Source: JBBRCX01 sp038204465
Lineage (GTDB): Bacteria; Planctomycetota; Phycisphaerae; Tepidisphaerales; Tepidisphaeraceae
Direction of reading: 5' to 3'
Assembly: GCA_038204465.1 (NCBI GenBank)
Contig: JBBRCX010000004.1
Span: 1-64,000, forward strand
DNA: 64,000 nucleotides
Part shown: piece after piece, positions 7,453 through 15,988 of the stretch
How the letters are laid out: every line of letters starts with the position of its first letter
How positions within the stretch are numbered: position 1 is the stretch's first letter
Notes under the pieces: model-generated
Told to the model about the DNA's origin: nothing
What the model saw: only the letters and a program-made list of their open reading frames with translations
Databases searched by the model: none
Translations under genes and position numbers: made by a program

Positions 7453-8340
7453 GTGAATTGCCAGATGCTGCAGGCCGGCGAGATCCAGGCGATCGTCGGG
7501 GACGATTCGCGCGACGGCACCGGCGGGCGGCAGTATTGCGGGTTGTGGTCGCTCACGTCGAGGTACCGTGCTTTTAACGCATTCGGCAATTCGTACGCGG
7601 GCTTGCTGCCGGGTGATCTGCGAGGAAAGTCGCCGACTCTGCGGGTCATGGATGGGCGGACGGCGGAGTTGGGTCGAAGGGCCGACGACCGGCACCCTTG
7701 CGATTGCACCGCCATCTACCGTGTTGCTGAGCCTTTCTACATCGATCATAGCCTGACCATCACCGATCGCGCGGACCTGTGCGTGCGCGAGGGAGTGCCG
7801 CTGCCTTATCGCGAGGTGTCGTGCTGCTGTTACATGAACAGCCCCCAGGACCCGAGGCTTCATTTCCGCTCGCGTGGCGAGTGGTTTCGATACATCTCTG
7901 CACGACATGGAGTCGGCTCGAACATCGCACCGGCGTACGTTGGCGATGAAGAGCTGGAGGTCATGCAGAAGCAGAGCGGCGAGATCGTTCCATTCCACGT
8001 GGACCGCATCGAGCGCCGCTTCGACGAGCCGTTTTACTATGGCCGGCTTGGCGCGATGGTGCTCATTCTCATCTTCGACACGCCTCGATGGCTCCGCTTC
8101 TTCTGTTCGCCCAGTGGCGGAGGTCCGTCGCTGCTGCCAGACCAAGCCTGCCCGGCCTGGGACTTTGAATGGATCATCCCCGGCTCGGAATACCGCCTCC
8201 ACGAGCCGTACACCTTTCGCCTGCGGCTCGTCTACAAGCGATTCGAATCCGATGACGACGTGCTGGCGGAGGTGGACAAAGCGCAGCGTGACCTCGGTTT
8301 TGAACGGGTCTCGCGGGGCGATCACCCCAAGTTCCCATAA
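7453..8340 (+). CDS. Cysteine-rich hypothetical protein (295 aa)
   Basis: I do not recognise this soluble 295-residue protein. It is rich in Cys and aromatic residues, with CDCTAIY, a CCC triplet in REVSCCCYMNS, and FFCSPSGGG followed by DQACPAWDFEW in the C-terminal half, so metal binding is conceivable. The DFEWIIPGSEYRLHEPYTFRLRLVYKRF stretch looks like beta strands. The start is placed at GTG 7453 because TACAAT (7440-7445) stands seven bases before it, matching the leaderless genes of this window; the frame stays open upstream, but that part has unlikely composition. It is convergent with the ketosynthase operon. Confidence 0.7.
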   Translation: MNCQMLQAGEIQAIVGDDSRDGTGGRQYCGLWSLTSRYRAFNAFGNSYAGLLPGDLRGKSPTLRVMDGRTAELGRRADDRHPCDCTAIYRVAEPFYIDHSLTITDRADLCVREGVPLPYREVSCCCYMNSPQDPRLHFRSRGEWFRYISARHGVGSNIAPAYVGDEELEVMQKQSGEIVPFHVDRIERRFDEPFYYGRLGAMVLILIFDTPRWLRFFCSPSGGGPSLLPDQACPAWDFEWIIPGSEYRLHEPYTFRLRLVYKRFESDDDVLAEVDKAQRDLGFERVSRGDHPKFP

Positions 8341-8476
8341 CATCCGGCCTCACAGTCAGGCCCGGCAGCGTGTCATTGAATGGCTCGCGAGGAGGGGGAC
8401 AGAGAAATCCCGCGGCGAGCAGAGCCCATCGCTTGCGACCAGCGGCCTCGCGATGGCATGACCACGCGCGGGCAAC

Positions 8477-9763
8477 TCACTCGGCGAAGCGTTTCACAAT
8501 GATGGAATCATTCTGACCGCCGAAGCCGAAGCTGTTGGAGAGGGCCACATCCACCCGCGCTTTGCGCGCCTTGTTGGGCACGTAGTCGAGATCGCACTCG
8601 GGATCCGGATTGTCCAGGTTCATGGTCGGCGGCAGCATTCCGTCACGAATGGCCAGCACGCAGCAGATCAACTCTACCGCGCCGGCTGCGGCGATGAGAT
8701 GCCCCATCATGCTCTTGATGCTGCTCACCGGGCAGGCGCGGGCCTTGTCTCCAAAGACCTGCTTGATTGCGAGGGTTTCATTCCCGTCATTCTCGCGCGT
8801 GCCGGTGCCGTGGGCGTTCACGTAGTGGATGTCGGCAGGTGACAGTTTGGCGTCGCGCAAGGCCTCGGTCATGGCGACGATTGCGCCCATGCCGTTGGGA
8901 TCCTGATCGGTGATGCGGAACGCGTCGGCAGTCGAGCCGTAGCCTGCCACCTCTGCGACGATACTTGCCCCGCGCTTCTTTGCATGTTCCAGCGTCTCCA
9001 GGATGACCATGCCGGCGCCTTCGCCGAGCACGAAGCCGCCCCGCTGGGCGTCGAAGGGACGACTGGCGCGCGCGGGTGTTTCGTTTTCTCGCGACAGGGC
9101 GGTCAGGCGGTTGAAGCCGGTCACGCCGAAGGGGTGGATCATGGAGTGCGCGCCGCCGCCGATCATCACGTCGGCATCGCCCCGACGGAGCATTTCGGTC
9201 GCTTCGCCGATCGCCTGGGTCGAGGCGGCGCAGGCGGTAAGGCAGTTGAAGGCAGGCCCCCGCGCGCCGGTCAGCAGCGCCAGATGCGAGAGCGGCATGT
9301 TCGGTTCCTGCTCCACCTCGCGCGTGGCGTTCATCAATTCGCGCGCGAGATGCGCCCACTTCACGCTGTCGATCGCCCCGGCCTCAGGCTTCCAGGCCGA
9401 CAGGGCGGCGGTGGTGAATGCATCGAAGTCGAGCGAGCCTTCCCCGCTGCCCAGATAGATGCCGACGCGATCGAGGTCGAGCTTCGCCGCATCGAGGCCG
9501 GCGGCTTTCCAGGCCTGGGAGCAGGCGGCGAGGGCGAACTGCGTGTTGCGGCCTGCGCCGGCGTGTTCGCCGAGTGGCGATACGTGTTCGTCCAGCCGAA
9601 AATCCTTCACCTCCGCCGAGATGCTGGTGGGAAAAGTCGAAGCATCGAAGAGGGTGGTTTGCGAGATTCCCGACTCGCCGTTGAGAAGGCGCGGCCAGAC
9701 CGTCTCGATGGAATGCCCCATCGGCGTGATCCAGCCCATTCCGGTGATGACGACTCGACTCAT
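8477..9763 (-). CDS. fabF: 3-oxoacyl-ACP synthase II-type ketosynthase, complete active site
   Basis: This 428-residue condensing enzyme has the full Cys-His-His triad: C178 in LTACAAST, H318 in VNAHGTGT and H355 in KSMMGHLIAAAGA, plus the FGFGGQND C-terminal loop. It should carry out decarboxylative Claisen condensation of acyl and malonyl-ACP. It is the last gene of the reverse-strand operon (dehydratase, ACP, dehydratase-like, ketosynthase-like, ketosynthase). A gap of 129 bases before it holds two GTAGCACGGGCG palindromes. The neighbour is a degenerate ketosynthase, so the two may form a heterodimer like ketosynthase and chain-length factor. The product is unknown; no ketoreductase is in the cluster. 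Confidence 0.88.
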   Translation of the reverse strand: MSRVVITGMGWITPMGHSIETVWPRLLNGESGISQTTLFDASTFPTSISAEVKDFRLDEHVSPLGEHAGAGRNTQFALAACSQAWKAAGLDAAKLDLDRVGIYLGSGEGSLDFDAFTTAALSAWKPEAGAIDSVKWAHLARELMNATREVEQEPNMPLSHLALLTGARGPAFNCLTACAASTQAIGEATEMLRRGDADVMIGGGAHSMIHPFGVTGFNRLTALSRENETPARASRPFDAQRGGFVLGEGAGMVILETLEHAKKRGASIVAEVAGYGSTADAFRITDQDPNGMGAIVAMTEALRDAKLSPADIHYVNAHGTGTRENDGNETLAIKQVFGDKARACPVSSIKSMMGHLIAAAGAVELICCVLAIRDGMLPPTMNLDNPDPECDLDYVPNKARKARVDVALSNSFGFGGQNDSIIVKRFAE

Positions 9764-9781
9764 TGATGTTCCAGGCTCTTC

Positions 9782-9804
9782 GTAGCACGGGCGTCCCGCC
9801 CGTG
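9782..9804 (+). repeat. GTAGCACGGGCG palindrome, copy 1
   Basis: GTAGCACGGGCG is joined by TCC to CGCCCGTG, so CACGGGCG and CGCCCGTG can form an 8-bp stem with a 3-base loop. It lies between the two ketosynthase genes. Five other copies occur in this window, always outside or at the ends of genes. Confidence 0.8.
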
Positions 9805-9860
9805 CGAGGGAATCATTGGATGTTGACGCTCAACGGAGCTTCCTGTCGCCGCATCGCCAA

Positions 9861-9883
9861 CACGGGCGAGACGCCCGTGCTAC
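9861..9883 (-). repeat. GTAGCACGGGCG palindrome, copy 2 (reverse)
   Basis: The reverse strand reads GTAGCACGGGCG, then TCT, then CGCCCGTG. With copy 1 it forms an inverted pair 56 bases apart in the space between the two ketosynthase genes. Confidence 0.8.
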
Positions 9884-9892
9884 GCTGAAGCC

Positions 9893-11194
9893 TCATACCT
9901 TTCGAAAGACCAAGGCGGCATTTTGGCCGCCGAGGCTGTAGACACTGCTGACGCTGACGTTCAGGTCAGCGTCGCGCACTTCCGGACGCACGTTTAGCGG
10001 CTGATTATCGATGATCTTTCTCGTGTTCAAAGCAGCCGGAATCTTGCCGTGATGAAGCGACAACACCGCGGCGGCGGCATCGACGCCGCTGCCGGCTGCA
10101 AGATTTCCAGTCTGCGCCTTGATCGGCGCGATGGCGATATCCGGCAGCGCATCGCCGAGAGCTTTTTTCATTCCCGCCAGCTCCGCGCGGTCGTGTGACG
10201 AAATCCCCAGCCCCGTGGGAACGAGCAGATCGACGTCGGCTGGCGTGACGCCGGCATCCGCGAGCGCCTTTGCGATCGCCTTCCCGTAGCTGTGTCCGGA
10301 GGGATCGGGCTCGGTCACTTTGTAGGTGTCCTGGCTTGCGCCGAAGCCGACGAGCTCGGCATAGATTTTTCCCTCGCGCTCGCGGGCGTGTTCGTACTCC
10401 TCGAGAATGAGCAGGCCGCCGCCTTCGCCGACGACCGTCCCCCGGGCGTCCTGATCGAAGGGCCGTACCGCCCGTTCGGGGGAATCGTTGTGCGACTCGG
10501 TCACGCGCTTGAGCAGGATCTGGCGCATGAGGTTCATCGGCACGACCTTGGTTTCGGCGCCGCCGCAGATCGCCAGATCCGCGTCGCCGCGCTGGATCGT
10601 GCGGAACGCCTCGCCGATCGCCAGGTGGCTGCTGGCGTCGGCGCAGGTGATCGTATTACTGGGGCCCTTCAGCTCGTGGATGATGGTGACGTGGCATGCG
10701 AGCATGTTGGGCAGATATTTCAGGAGCCATAGCGGGGTGAGCTGCCCCATGCCATCGCGGCCCCACTTGGTGAGGTCCAGCTTGTTGCCGTCGGCGCGGG
10801 CGGTGTGAAGGGCGGCCGTCAGCTCGTTCAGGTCGACGCTGATGAGTCCCGCGCCGATGTTGCAGCCGAAGCGTTTCGAGTCGATCGTTGGCGTGTCGGT
10901 GTAGGCCCGCGACTGAAGGCCGGCGTCCTTGAAGGCGTCATCGGCGGCGACCACCGCCAGCTCGATGTCACGGGCCATGACCTTGGTGGCCTTGCGGTAG
11001 CTCTTGGGAACAAAGTCGCTGATCTTGAACGGCGGCACCTCGCCTGCGATCTGAGACGAAAAGCCGGAAGGGTCGTAGGCCGTGATGCGGCGGACGCCCA
11101 CCTTGCCGGCGAGCAGATTCTCCCAGAACGCCTTGGCGCCGATCCCGATGGGGGAGATGACGCCGATGCCGGTGATGACGACCCGTCTTGCCAT
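9893..11194 (-). CDS. FabF-like ketosynthase lacking both catalytic histidines
   Basis: The 433-residue protein aligns with FabF along its length and keeps the nucleophilic cysteine, C184 in TITCADASS. The first histidine motif (normally NAHGT) reads VPTGLG with T327 in the histidine position, and the second (normally GH) reads QTGNLAAG with N364. A ketosynthase without both histidines should not decarboxylate malonyl-ACP. This recalls chain-length factors of type II polyketide and aryl-polyene systems, although those usually lose the cysteine. The adjacent gene encodes a complete ketosynthase, its likely partner (inference). It starts five bases after the upstream hotdog gene ends. Confidence 0.85.
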   Translation of the reverse strand: MARRVVITGIGVISPIGIGAKAFWENLLAGKVGVRRITAYDPSGFSSQIAGEVPPFKISDFVPKSYRKATKVMARDIELAVVAADDAFKDAGLQSRAYTDTPTIDSKRFGCNIGAGLISVDLNELTAALHTARADGNKLDLTKWGRDGMGQLTPLWLLKYLPNMLACHVTIIHELKGPSNTITCADASSHLAIGEAFRTIQRGDADLAICGGAETKVVPMNLMRQILLKRVTESHNDSPERAVRPFDQDARGTVVGEGGGLLILEEYEHAREREGKIYAELVGFGASQDTYKVTEPDPSGHSYGKAIAKALADAGVTPADVDLLVPTGLGISSHDRAELAGMKKALGDALPDIAIAPIKAQTGNLAAGSGVDAAAAVLSLHHGKIPAALNTRKIIDNQPLNVRPEVRDADLNVSVSSVYSLGGQNAALVFRKV

Positions 11195-11199
11195 GGGTG

Positions 11200-11682
11200 C
11201 TAGATCGTAATGCCCGACCCTGATCGGTACGTCTTCAGCAACTCGGTGAATTGCTCGGTGAAGACAAAGTTGTGCTTGGGGAACTGCACGCCAGCCAGGT
11301 TCTGGTCGATGTGGCTGAACATCAACTCGATGTCCGCCACCCGCTCACCGCCCGCAGTCACTGTACCGCTGACCGATGCCCCTTGTTCGGAGAGCTGCTG
11401 AATGCGGGCGGCGAACGAAAGCGTATCGCCCGGGCGGACCAGGCGGTGAAACGTGGCTCTGCCGATCTTGGCAAGAATTACCTTTTCCTCGAAATTGCGC
11501 GCTTCTCCCACGAGAATGCCGGCCGTCTGCGCCATCCCCTCGACGATCAGGCTGTGGGGCAGGATGGGGAACGCGGGATAAAGGTCGTGAAGGTGCTCCT
11601 CGGCCAGGGTCACATTCTTGATGGCGGTGGCCGACACCTTCGACGTGAACTGTACGAACTTATCGATCCAGATCCATCGCAT
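11200..11682 (-). CDS. FabZ-like hotdog protein with altered active site
   Basis: This is a 160-residue hotdog-fold protein of the 3-hydroxyacyl-ACP dehydratase family. Where FabZ has HFPxxPVxPG, with the catalytic histidine, this protein reads LYPAFPILPHS: the histidine is replaced by Leu and the glycine by His. The second catalytic region, VEGMAQ with its glutamate, remains. It is therefore probably not an independent dehydratase; pairing with the complete copy at 12236-12718 is plausible. The ATG at 11682 (MRWIWIDKF) is preferred because it aligns with the start of the paralogue; a GTG at 11769 would add 29 residues of unlikely composition. Confidence 0.8.
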   Translation of the reverse strand: MRWIWIDKFVQFTSKVSATAIKNVTLAEEHLHDLYPAFPILPHSLIVEGMAQTAGILVGEARNFEEKVILAKIGRATFHRLVRPGDTLSFAARIQQLSEQGASVSGTVTAGGERVADIELMFSHIDQNLAGVQFPKHNFVFTEQFTELLKTYRSGSGITI

Positions 11683-11783
11683 GATAAGCCAGGGACATCG
11701 AAGCGGATGAACGCTGCGCTCTTGAGCGCCGGCTGCACCCCGCGGCGCAAAAGACGGACGCGCGTGCACCTCGGAGGCACAGC

Positions 11784-12203
11784 TTATCCGGCGTTCATCT
11801 TGGCGGCCATGTAGTTGACGATGGTATTGGTGGTCAGCAGGGTGCCCGCCTTGTCCACCTCGGGGTCCTTCTCGAACTCGGTGAAGTCGGCGTAGGGCAT
11901 GCGCTTCTTGAGCTCGGACATGCCCGCCGGCGTGATCTTTCCGTCGCGAACGAAGTTTGGATCGTTGCGGAGCGTATCGAGGTCTTCGGGGAACAATTCG
12001 CCGCGGGGAATCTTGAAGGGCCTGGCCGGATCGGTGGTGAAGGCTTTCTCGAGGCGGAAGACGATGTCGAGGAAATCGATGCTCTCGGCGCCGAGGTCCT
12101 CGCGCAGCGTGGCGTCGGGCGTCACCTCCTCCTCATCGACGCCCAGCGCGTCGACCAGCACGCCCTGAACTCTCTTGAAGATCTCGTCTCGCGATAAGGC
12201 CAT
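11784..12203 (-). CDS. Long acyl carrier protein
   Basis: The N-terminal half is a clear acyl carrier protein with the phosphopantetheine attachment serine S41 in DLGAESIDFLDIVF. It carries growing acyl chains for the enzymes encoded around it. At 139 residues it is much longer than the usual 80 or so: a Pro/Asp/Glu-rich stretch (about residues 55-115, with FKIPRGELFPEDL and KKRMPYADF) is inserted before the last helix (TTNTIVNYMAAKM). Similar long ACPs are known to me from planctomycete clusters of this kind. It lies between the two hotdog genes and 32 bases from the upstream one. Confidence 0.9.
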   Translation of the reverse strand: MALSRDEIFKRVQGVLVDALGVDEEEVTPDATLREDLGAESIDFLDIVFRLEKAFTTDPARPFKIPRGELFPEDLDTLRNDPNFVRDGKITPAGMSELKKRMPYADFTEFEKDPEVDKAGTLLTTNTIVNYMAAKMNAG

Positions 12204-12235
12204 GTCGACTCCGTTCTTTGCTTGTGTCGCTGGTG

Positions 12236-12718
12236 CTAGAGGTCCGGCGCGCCGCCCGCGGTCAACACGGCCCAGCGCTGGCGGTTATGCTCGTGCAGGC
12301 GCTCATCGATCGACGCCAGGTCCGGATTCTTGTCTGCCAGATTGAAATACGCCAGGTCCACCCGTGACTGCACGGCCTGCGCGCCGTCCACCATTCCGAT
12401 TGCTTTGAACGAGGCGCCGCCATCGATCATCCTGCTCAGCTCGACCTCCACCCGCAGCGAGCCGCCCGGCGCGACGAACTGCCCATACTTCACATTGCGC
12501 GCCTCGCGCAGGACGGCCATCGAGCAGGCGAAGTCGGTGCGATGGTGCAACAACCACGCCGCCGACTGCGTGATCGCCTCGAGCATCATCACCCCCGGCA
12601 AGACGGGAAACGTCGGGAAATGGTCGGCCAGGTATTCCTCGGCCAGGCTGACGTACTTCACCGTAACGATCCGGTCTTTGGACAGGTGCTCGACTTTGTC
12701 GACCAGGTTGAATTTCAC
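12236..12718 (-). CDS. 3-hydroxyacyl-ACP dehydratase (FabZ-like), complete
   Basis: The 160-residue hotdog protein has the full FabZ signature DHFPTFPVLPGVMMLEAITQ, including the catalytic histidine (residue 33) and glutamate (residue 47). It should remove water from 3-hydroxyacyl-ACP. It is the first gene of a five-gene reverse-strand operon and is preceded by a leader of about 430 bases with promoter, boxA and AAAGCCC repeats. The start is GTG at 12718 with only a weak Shine-Dalgarno sequence. Confidence 0.88.
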   Translation of the reverse strand: MKFNLVDKVEHLSKDRIVTVKYVSLAEEYLADHFPTFPVLPGVMMLEAITQSAAWLLHHRTDFACSMAVLREARNVKYGQFVAPGGSLRVEVELSRMIDGGASFKAIGMVDGAQAVQSRVDLAYFNLADKNPDLASIDERLHEHNRQRWAVLTAGGAPDL

Positions 12719-12937
12719 GCGTCCGCGCGGGCGCCCGCGCCGCGCGGACGAACCCGGATCGCAGATTTGTATCGGTGGGGCAGAAGGTTTTCAAGCGAGG
12801 AGCGGCTCCCGCGCACTCTCTCACTTCCGTTCTCCGCCCGGCTCGGACACGCGGACAGCAAACCGCACTCGATCCCGAAACCTTCTCATCCTCCCGGGCA
12901 CACCCATGAATTAGCCGCAGACCAAGCGACCCATGCA

Positions 12938-12964
12938 GGGCTTTGGAGGGCTTTGGTGGGCTTT
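12938..12964 (-). repeat. AAAGCCC repeat block upstream of the ketosynthase operon
   Basis: On the reverse strand three AAAGCCC units with a 10-base period (AAAGCCCACC, AAAGCCCTCC, AAAGCCCTGC) match the blocks at 629-658 and 38536-38565. They lie about 150 bases downstream of the boxA-like site and 220 bases before the first gene. Confidence 0.7.
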
Positions 12965-13111
12965 TGGCGTCCTGACCACTTGCCCAACGACTCATCTCCC
13001 CAGAACCCCTGGTGAGCATCCGCGAGTGCTGCGGGTCACTCGCCGCGCTCCGCCCGGTGGACCTCAGGCGATCCAATCGGGGCCATCGCGCCCGGTTCCT
13101 GTCTCTTCACC

Positions 13112-13122
13112 TGTCCAAGAGC
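13112..13122 (-). promoter_or_regulatory. boxA-like site in the leader of the ketosynthase operon
   Basis: The reverse strand reads GCTCTTGGACA, one base different from the GCTCTTTGACA of the other two leaders, and is followed by GGTGAAGAGA as in the copy at 38484. It starts about 31 bases after the -10 box. Confidence 0.5.
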
Positions 13123-13153
13123 GCCCTGGTGAGAACCAGGACCGACATACCTC

Positions 13154-13182
13154 ATTCTACATTCTTTCTTAATACAAGTCAA
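13154..13182 (-). promoter_or_regulatory. Promoter of the ketosynthase operon leader
   Basis: On the reverse strand TTGACT (13182-13177) and TAGAAT (13159-13154) are 17 bases apart, with an AAGAAAGAATG spacer end as in the other two leader copies. Transcription runs towards the gene starting at 12718. Confidence 0.7.
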
Positions 13183-13249
13183 CCGGTGGCTTCAGATTTC
13201 CAACTTAAAGCACTTGTTCAAGCCGTCTAAGCGATTGCCGCGCGCTTTC

Positions 13250-13272
13250 GTAGCACGGGCGTCTCGCCCGTG
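13250..13272 (+). repeat. GTAGCACGGGCG palindrome, copy 3
   Basis: GTAGCACGGGCG, TCT, CGCCCGTG. It stands between the leader promoter of the ketosynthase operon and the end of the VIT/VWA gene. Confidence 0.8.
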
Positions 13273-13348
13273 TTAATTAAATTCTTCCCATTGTCTTTCC
13301 CCCTCCGTGAGATTCTTTGAGGACCTATTCAGATCAGGGCCGGCGAGG

Positions 13349-13373
13349 TTTGGGGAAACTGGGGATGAGCCAG
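13349..13373 (+). repeat. Copy of the GAAACTGGGGATG repeat
   Basis: TTTGGG followed by GAAACTGGGGATGAGCCAG matches the copy at 791-815 in 23 of 25 bases. It lies in the 250-base gap between two reverse-strand operons. Confidence 0.55.
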
Positions 13374-13427
13374 CTGGTTTCTCCGTCAAACTTTTCCGCA
13401 GCGTCCGGCGAAATGGCATACGAGCGT

Positions 13428-15533
13428 TCATTCGCTCACGGTCGTCTCATAGCGCGTGCCCGGAGGCAGCGGAACGGGGACGGCGACAGTGGTGCCATGG
13501 CCTCCCGCCGTGCGCGTCAGTGAATCGACGGCGACGAAGGAGGTCATGGGAGACATCAATCCATACTCCAGCGCGATGCCGCGCACCTGCTGCAGGAAAT
13601 CCGCGCTCGGACCGGGATCGAACGCCGCCTGATCCGACAGGTCCGAGATCTTCGCCCGGGCCCACACAGCCGGCAGCGCCCTGGCATCGGTGGCCGCATC
13701 GGATGCCGCCAGGGGAGCTTCGATCACCTGCCGCTCGTTGCCGACGCGCCCGTTGATCTTCACCACGGAAGGCAGTTCTCCCTTGAAGCGGCCGGTAAGA
13801 ATAACGGGCCGTCCGACGAACAAGTCGGGTGTCTGCCGCGGAAAGACTTCGGACACCTCCATCGCCCCCCAGTCAATGGAGATGTCGGTCAGAGCGGGAT
13901 GGCTGATGCGATTGAAGTAGTCGGCCATGACCTCTGTCGGCTCATCCTGCAGCGACAGGTACGCCGCCGCGCCGCGGCCGAGCTTCGCCATGTGATCAAG
14001 CAGGTAGCGATTCGGCGCGTTGCCCACGCCGAAACTGAAGACACGGGCCGGCCCCAGCGATCGCCGAAGCTCGCCCAGTATTTCCGCCTCATTTCCGATC
14101 CACCCATCGGTCAGGAACGACACGAAGCGCAGGCGGCTCTCGTCGTGCTGGAAACTGAGCGACGAGCGAATTCCCTCGAGCATCATGGTGCCGCCGCCGG
14201 CGGACGAGCCTTCCAGGTACTGCAAGGCGCCGCGGACGCTCTCGTCGGTGGCGGGCACCGGCGTCGGCGCCATCTGCTCGGCGTTGCCGGCGAAGCGGAC
14301 GATCTGCAAGGTGTCGTCAGGACGCATGTGCGTCAGCGCGTAGCGCATGGCCGCTTTTGCCTGCTCGATGGGCCTCCCGCTCATGCTGCCCGAGACATCG
14401 AGGGTAAACACCATCTCCAGAGGCTGGCGCGGGAGTGATCCCAGGTTTTCCGGCGGCACGAGCATCAGCGTGAAGTAACCACCCTGCTCGTCGCGACGGG
14501 CAAGCAGGCCTGCCTTGGGCGCACTGCCGGCGATCTTGTAGCGCAGGACGAAGTCGCGGTTCGGGATATTGTCCGCCGGATCGAGTGTCACCTGCATCTG
14601 CCGCGGCGAGGTTCGGTTGATGCTGGCCTTGTGCGAGCGGCACTCCACCTGCTCGACGGCCACGCCCGCGTCAATATTCGCCACCAGGGAAATCTCGTGC
14701 CCATTGCGCTCTTCGGGCCGGAGATATTGCACTTCAGTCGATTGCCCTGACTTTCCCGCTGCTGACGGGGCGACCGCGCCGATCCCCGTTTTACTTCCGG
14801 GAGGATTGAACCGCGGGCCCACCACCATCGGGAACACAAACTCGTAGGCGCCATCGGCGAAGGTGAGGGTGTGAAAGTACTTGATGTCGATGTCGATCGC
14901 CTTGCCGGGTTCGATGTTCGCAACCGACTGGGTAAAGACGTTGGGCCGCTCCTGGGTGAGAAGTGAAGCAACGTAGCCCTGGCCGCGGGCCTCGGCATAG
15001 ATGCGCTGGGCTTCCTCCCGTTCCCGGATGATCCCGCGGATGCGGCGCTCGCCGATGGTCATGATGAACTCGTTGACGGCGGCATTCTCCGGCAGCGGAA
15101 AGACGTAGACCGCCTCGATCTTCTCGCTGAACGGATTGTGGAACTGCTGTTTTACGTTGACGCTGGCGATGTAACCGCTGATCGAGGCGCTCACGTCGGT
15201 ATGCTTCAACGGAATCGGAACGAAGCCGGAGTTCTCACGATTGCGCGTGACCAGGGCGCCGCACCCCGGCACCGGCTGAGTGGCGGGTGCGGCCTCCTGC
15301 TGCGCCGGGCGCTTCTCGATGACCCAGAGTTCCTCGCGCGTGGGCGGCATGGCGGCCTGCATCGCGCGGGATGCGAACTGGTCCCGGCTTGCGAATCCTG
15401 GCCGTGCTGTGAGGCGCCCTGCCTCGCCCGTTGGCTGGAACGACCGATCCGACGCGCACCCGATGATCACGGCCGCTGCGAGTGCGAACGTCGACAGGGA
15501 AACGGCGGCGTAACGGAACATGGCGCCTCTCAT
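13428..15533 (-). CDS. VIT and von Willebrand factor A domain lipoprotein
   Basis: The 701-residue protein begins with a lipoprotein signal (hydrophobic residues 8-25, lipobox IIGC with C26). A VIT domain follows (about residues 105-245, with VKQQFHNPF and VFPLPENAAV), then a VWA domain with an intact metal-ion site DVSGSMSG near residue 400, and a C-terminal region ending GIALEYGLMSPMTSFVAVD. Such proteins display an adhesion domain on the outside of the cell. It is the last gene of an operon with an ECF sigma factor, a membrane-bound dockerin and a cohesin; its ATG overlaps the stop of the cohesin gene (ATGA), so the two are translationally coupled. Confidence 0.88.
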   Translation of the reverse strand: MRGAMFRYAAVSLSTFALAAAVIIGCASDRSFQPTGEAGRLTARPGFASRDQFASRAMQAAMPPTREELWVIEKRPAQQEAAPATQPVPGCGALVTRNRENSGFVPIPLKHTDVSASISGYIASVNVKQQFHNPFSEKIEAVYVFPLPENAAVNEFIMTIGERRIRGIIREREEAQRIYAEARGQGYVASLLTQERPNVFTQSVANIEPGKAIDIDIKYFHTLTFADGAYEFVFPMVVGPRFNPPGSKTGIGAVAPSAAGKSGQSTEVQYLRPEERNGHEISLVANIDAGVAVEQVECRSHKASINRTSPRQMQVTLDPADNIPNRDFVLRYKIAGSAPKAGLLARRDEQGGYFTLMLVPPENLGSLPRQPLEMVFTLDVSGSMSGRPIEQAKAAMRYALTHMRPDDTLQIVRFAGNAEQMAPTPVPATDESVRGALQYLEGSSAGGGTMMLEGIRSSLSFQHDESRLRFVSFLTDGWIGNEAEILGELRRSLGPARVFSFGVGNAPNRYLLDHMAKLGRGAAAYLSLQDEPTEVMADYFNRISHPALTDISIDWGAMEVSEVFPRQTPDLFVGRPVILTGRFKGELPSVVKINGRVGNERQVIEAPLAASDAATDARALPAVWARAKISDLSDQAAFDPGPSADFLQQVRGIALEYGLMSPMTSFVAVDSLTRTAGGHGTTVAVPVPLPPGTRYETTVSE

Positions 15534-15988
15534 CGTGTAGCTCCTTCCGCGACGGAAATAGTGGCAGGGATCGCCTTGGCGTCGGCATCGGCTGCGACCT
15601 GCAGGGTCGCGGCATACTGCGGTTCGCCAGGTCCTGCGATGCGCAGGTGCAGCGTGGCGACACGCGTCTTCCCGCTGGGCAACGCGCTGCCCGTGTTGAA
15701 CGCCGCAATAACGATTCGGCGGTTCAGCGCGGCGCGGGTATCGTAATACGGCGGATCGTTGAAGCCGGAGTCCGGCACGCCTTCGACACCGAGCAGCGCC
15801 ACGTCAGGGCCCGGCGCTTTTAACTCGAACTGATATGCGGCAAGCGATTTGGCGCCGGCATCGATGAAGACGTCGACCGCCACGAAACGGCCCGGTGAGG
15901 TGGCCGGCTGACTTTCAACGGTCTGCGAAGCAGGCGGCTGGGTGCTGCCGAGCATGCCAAGCAGCAACAGGACAAGCAGGCTTTTCAT
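15530..15988 (-). CDS. Secreted cohesin-domain protein
   Basis: After an N-terminal signal peptide (MKSLLVLLLLGMLGS) and a short Pro/Ser/Thr linker, residues 32-150 form one beta-rich domain of cohesin type: VAVDVFIDAGAKSLAAYQFEL at the start, then RIVIAAFNTGSALPSGKTRVA and a closing LHLRIAG strand. Cohesins bind dockerins with high affinity in a calcium-dependent way. The upstream gene encodes a membrane-anchored dockerin and the genes overlap by four bases at both ends of this gene, so the pair is made together. That this cohesin binds that dockerin is inference. Confidence 0.75.
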   Translation of the reverse strand: MKSLLVLLLLGMLGSTQPPASQTVESQPATSPGRFVAVDVFIDAGAKSLAAYQFELKAPGPDVALLGVEGVPDSGFNDPPYYDTRAALNRRIVIAAFNTGSALPSGKTRVATLHLRIAGPGEPQYAATLQVAADADAKAIPATISVAEGATR

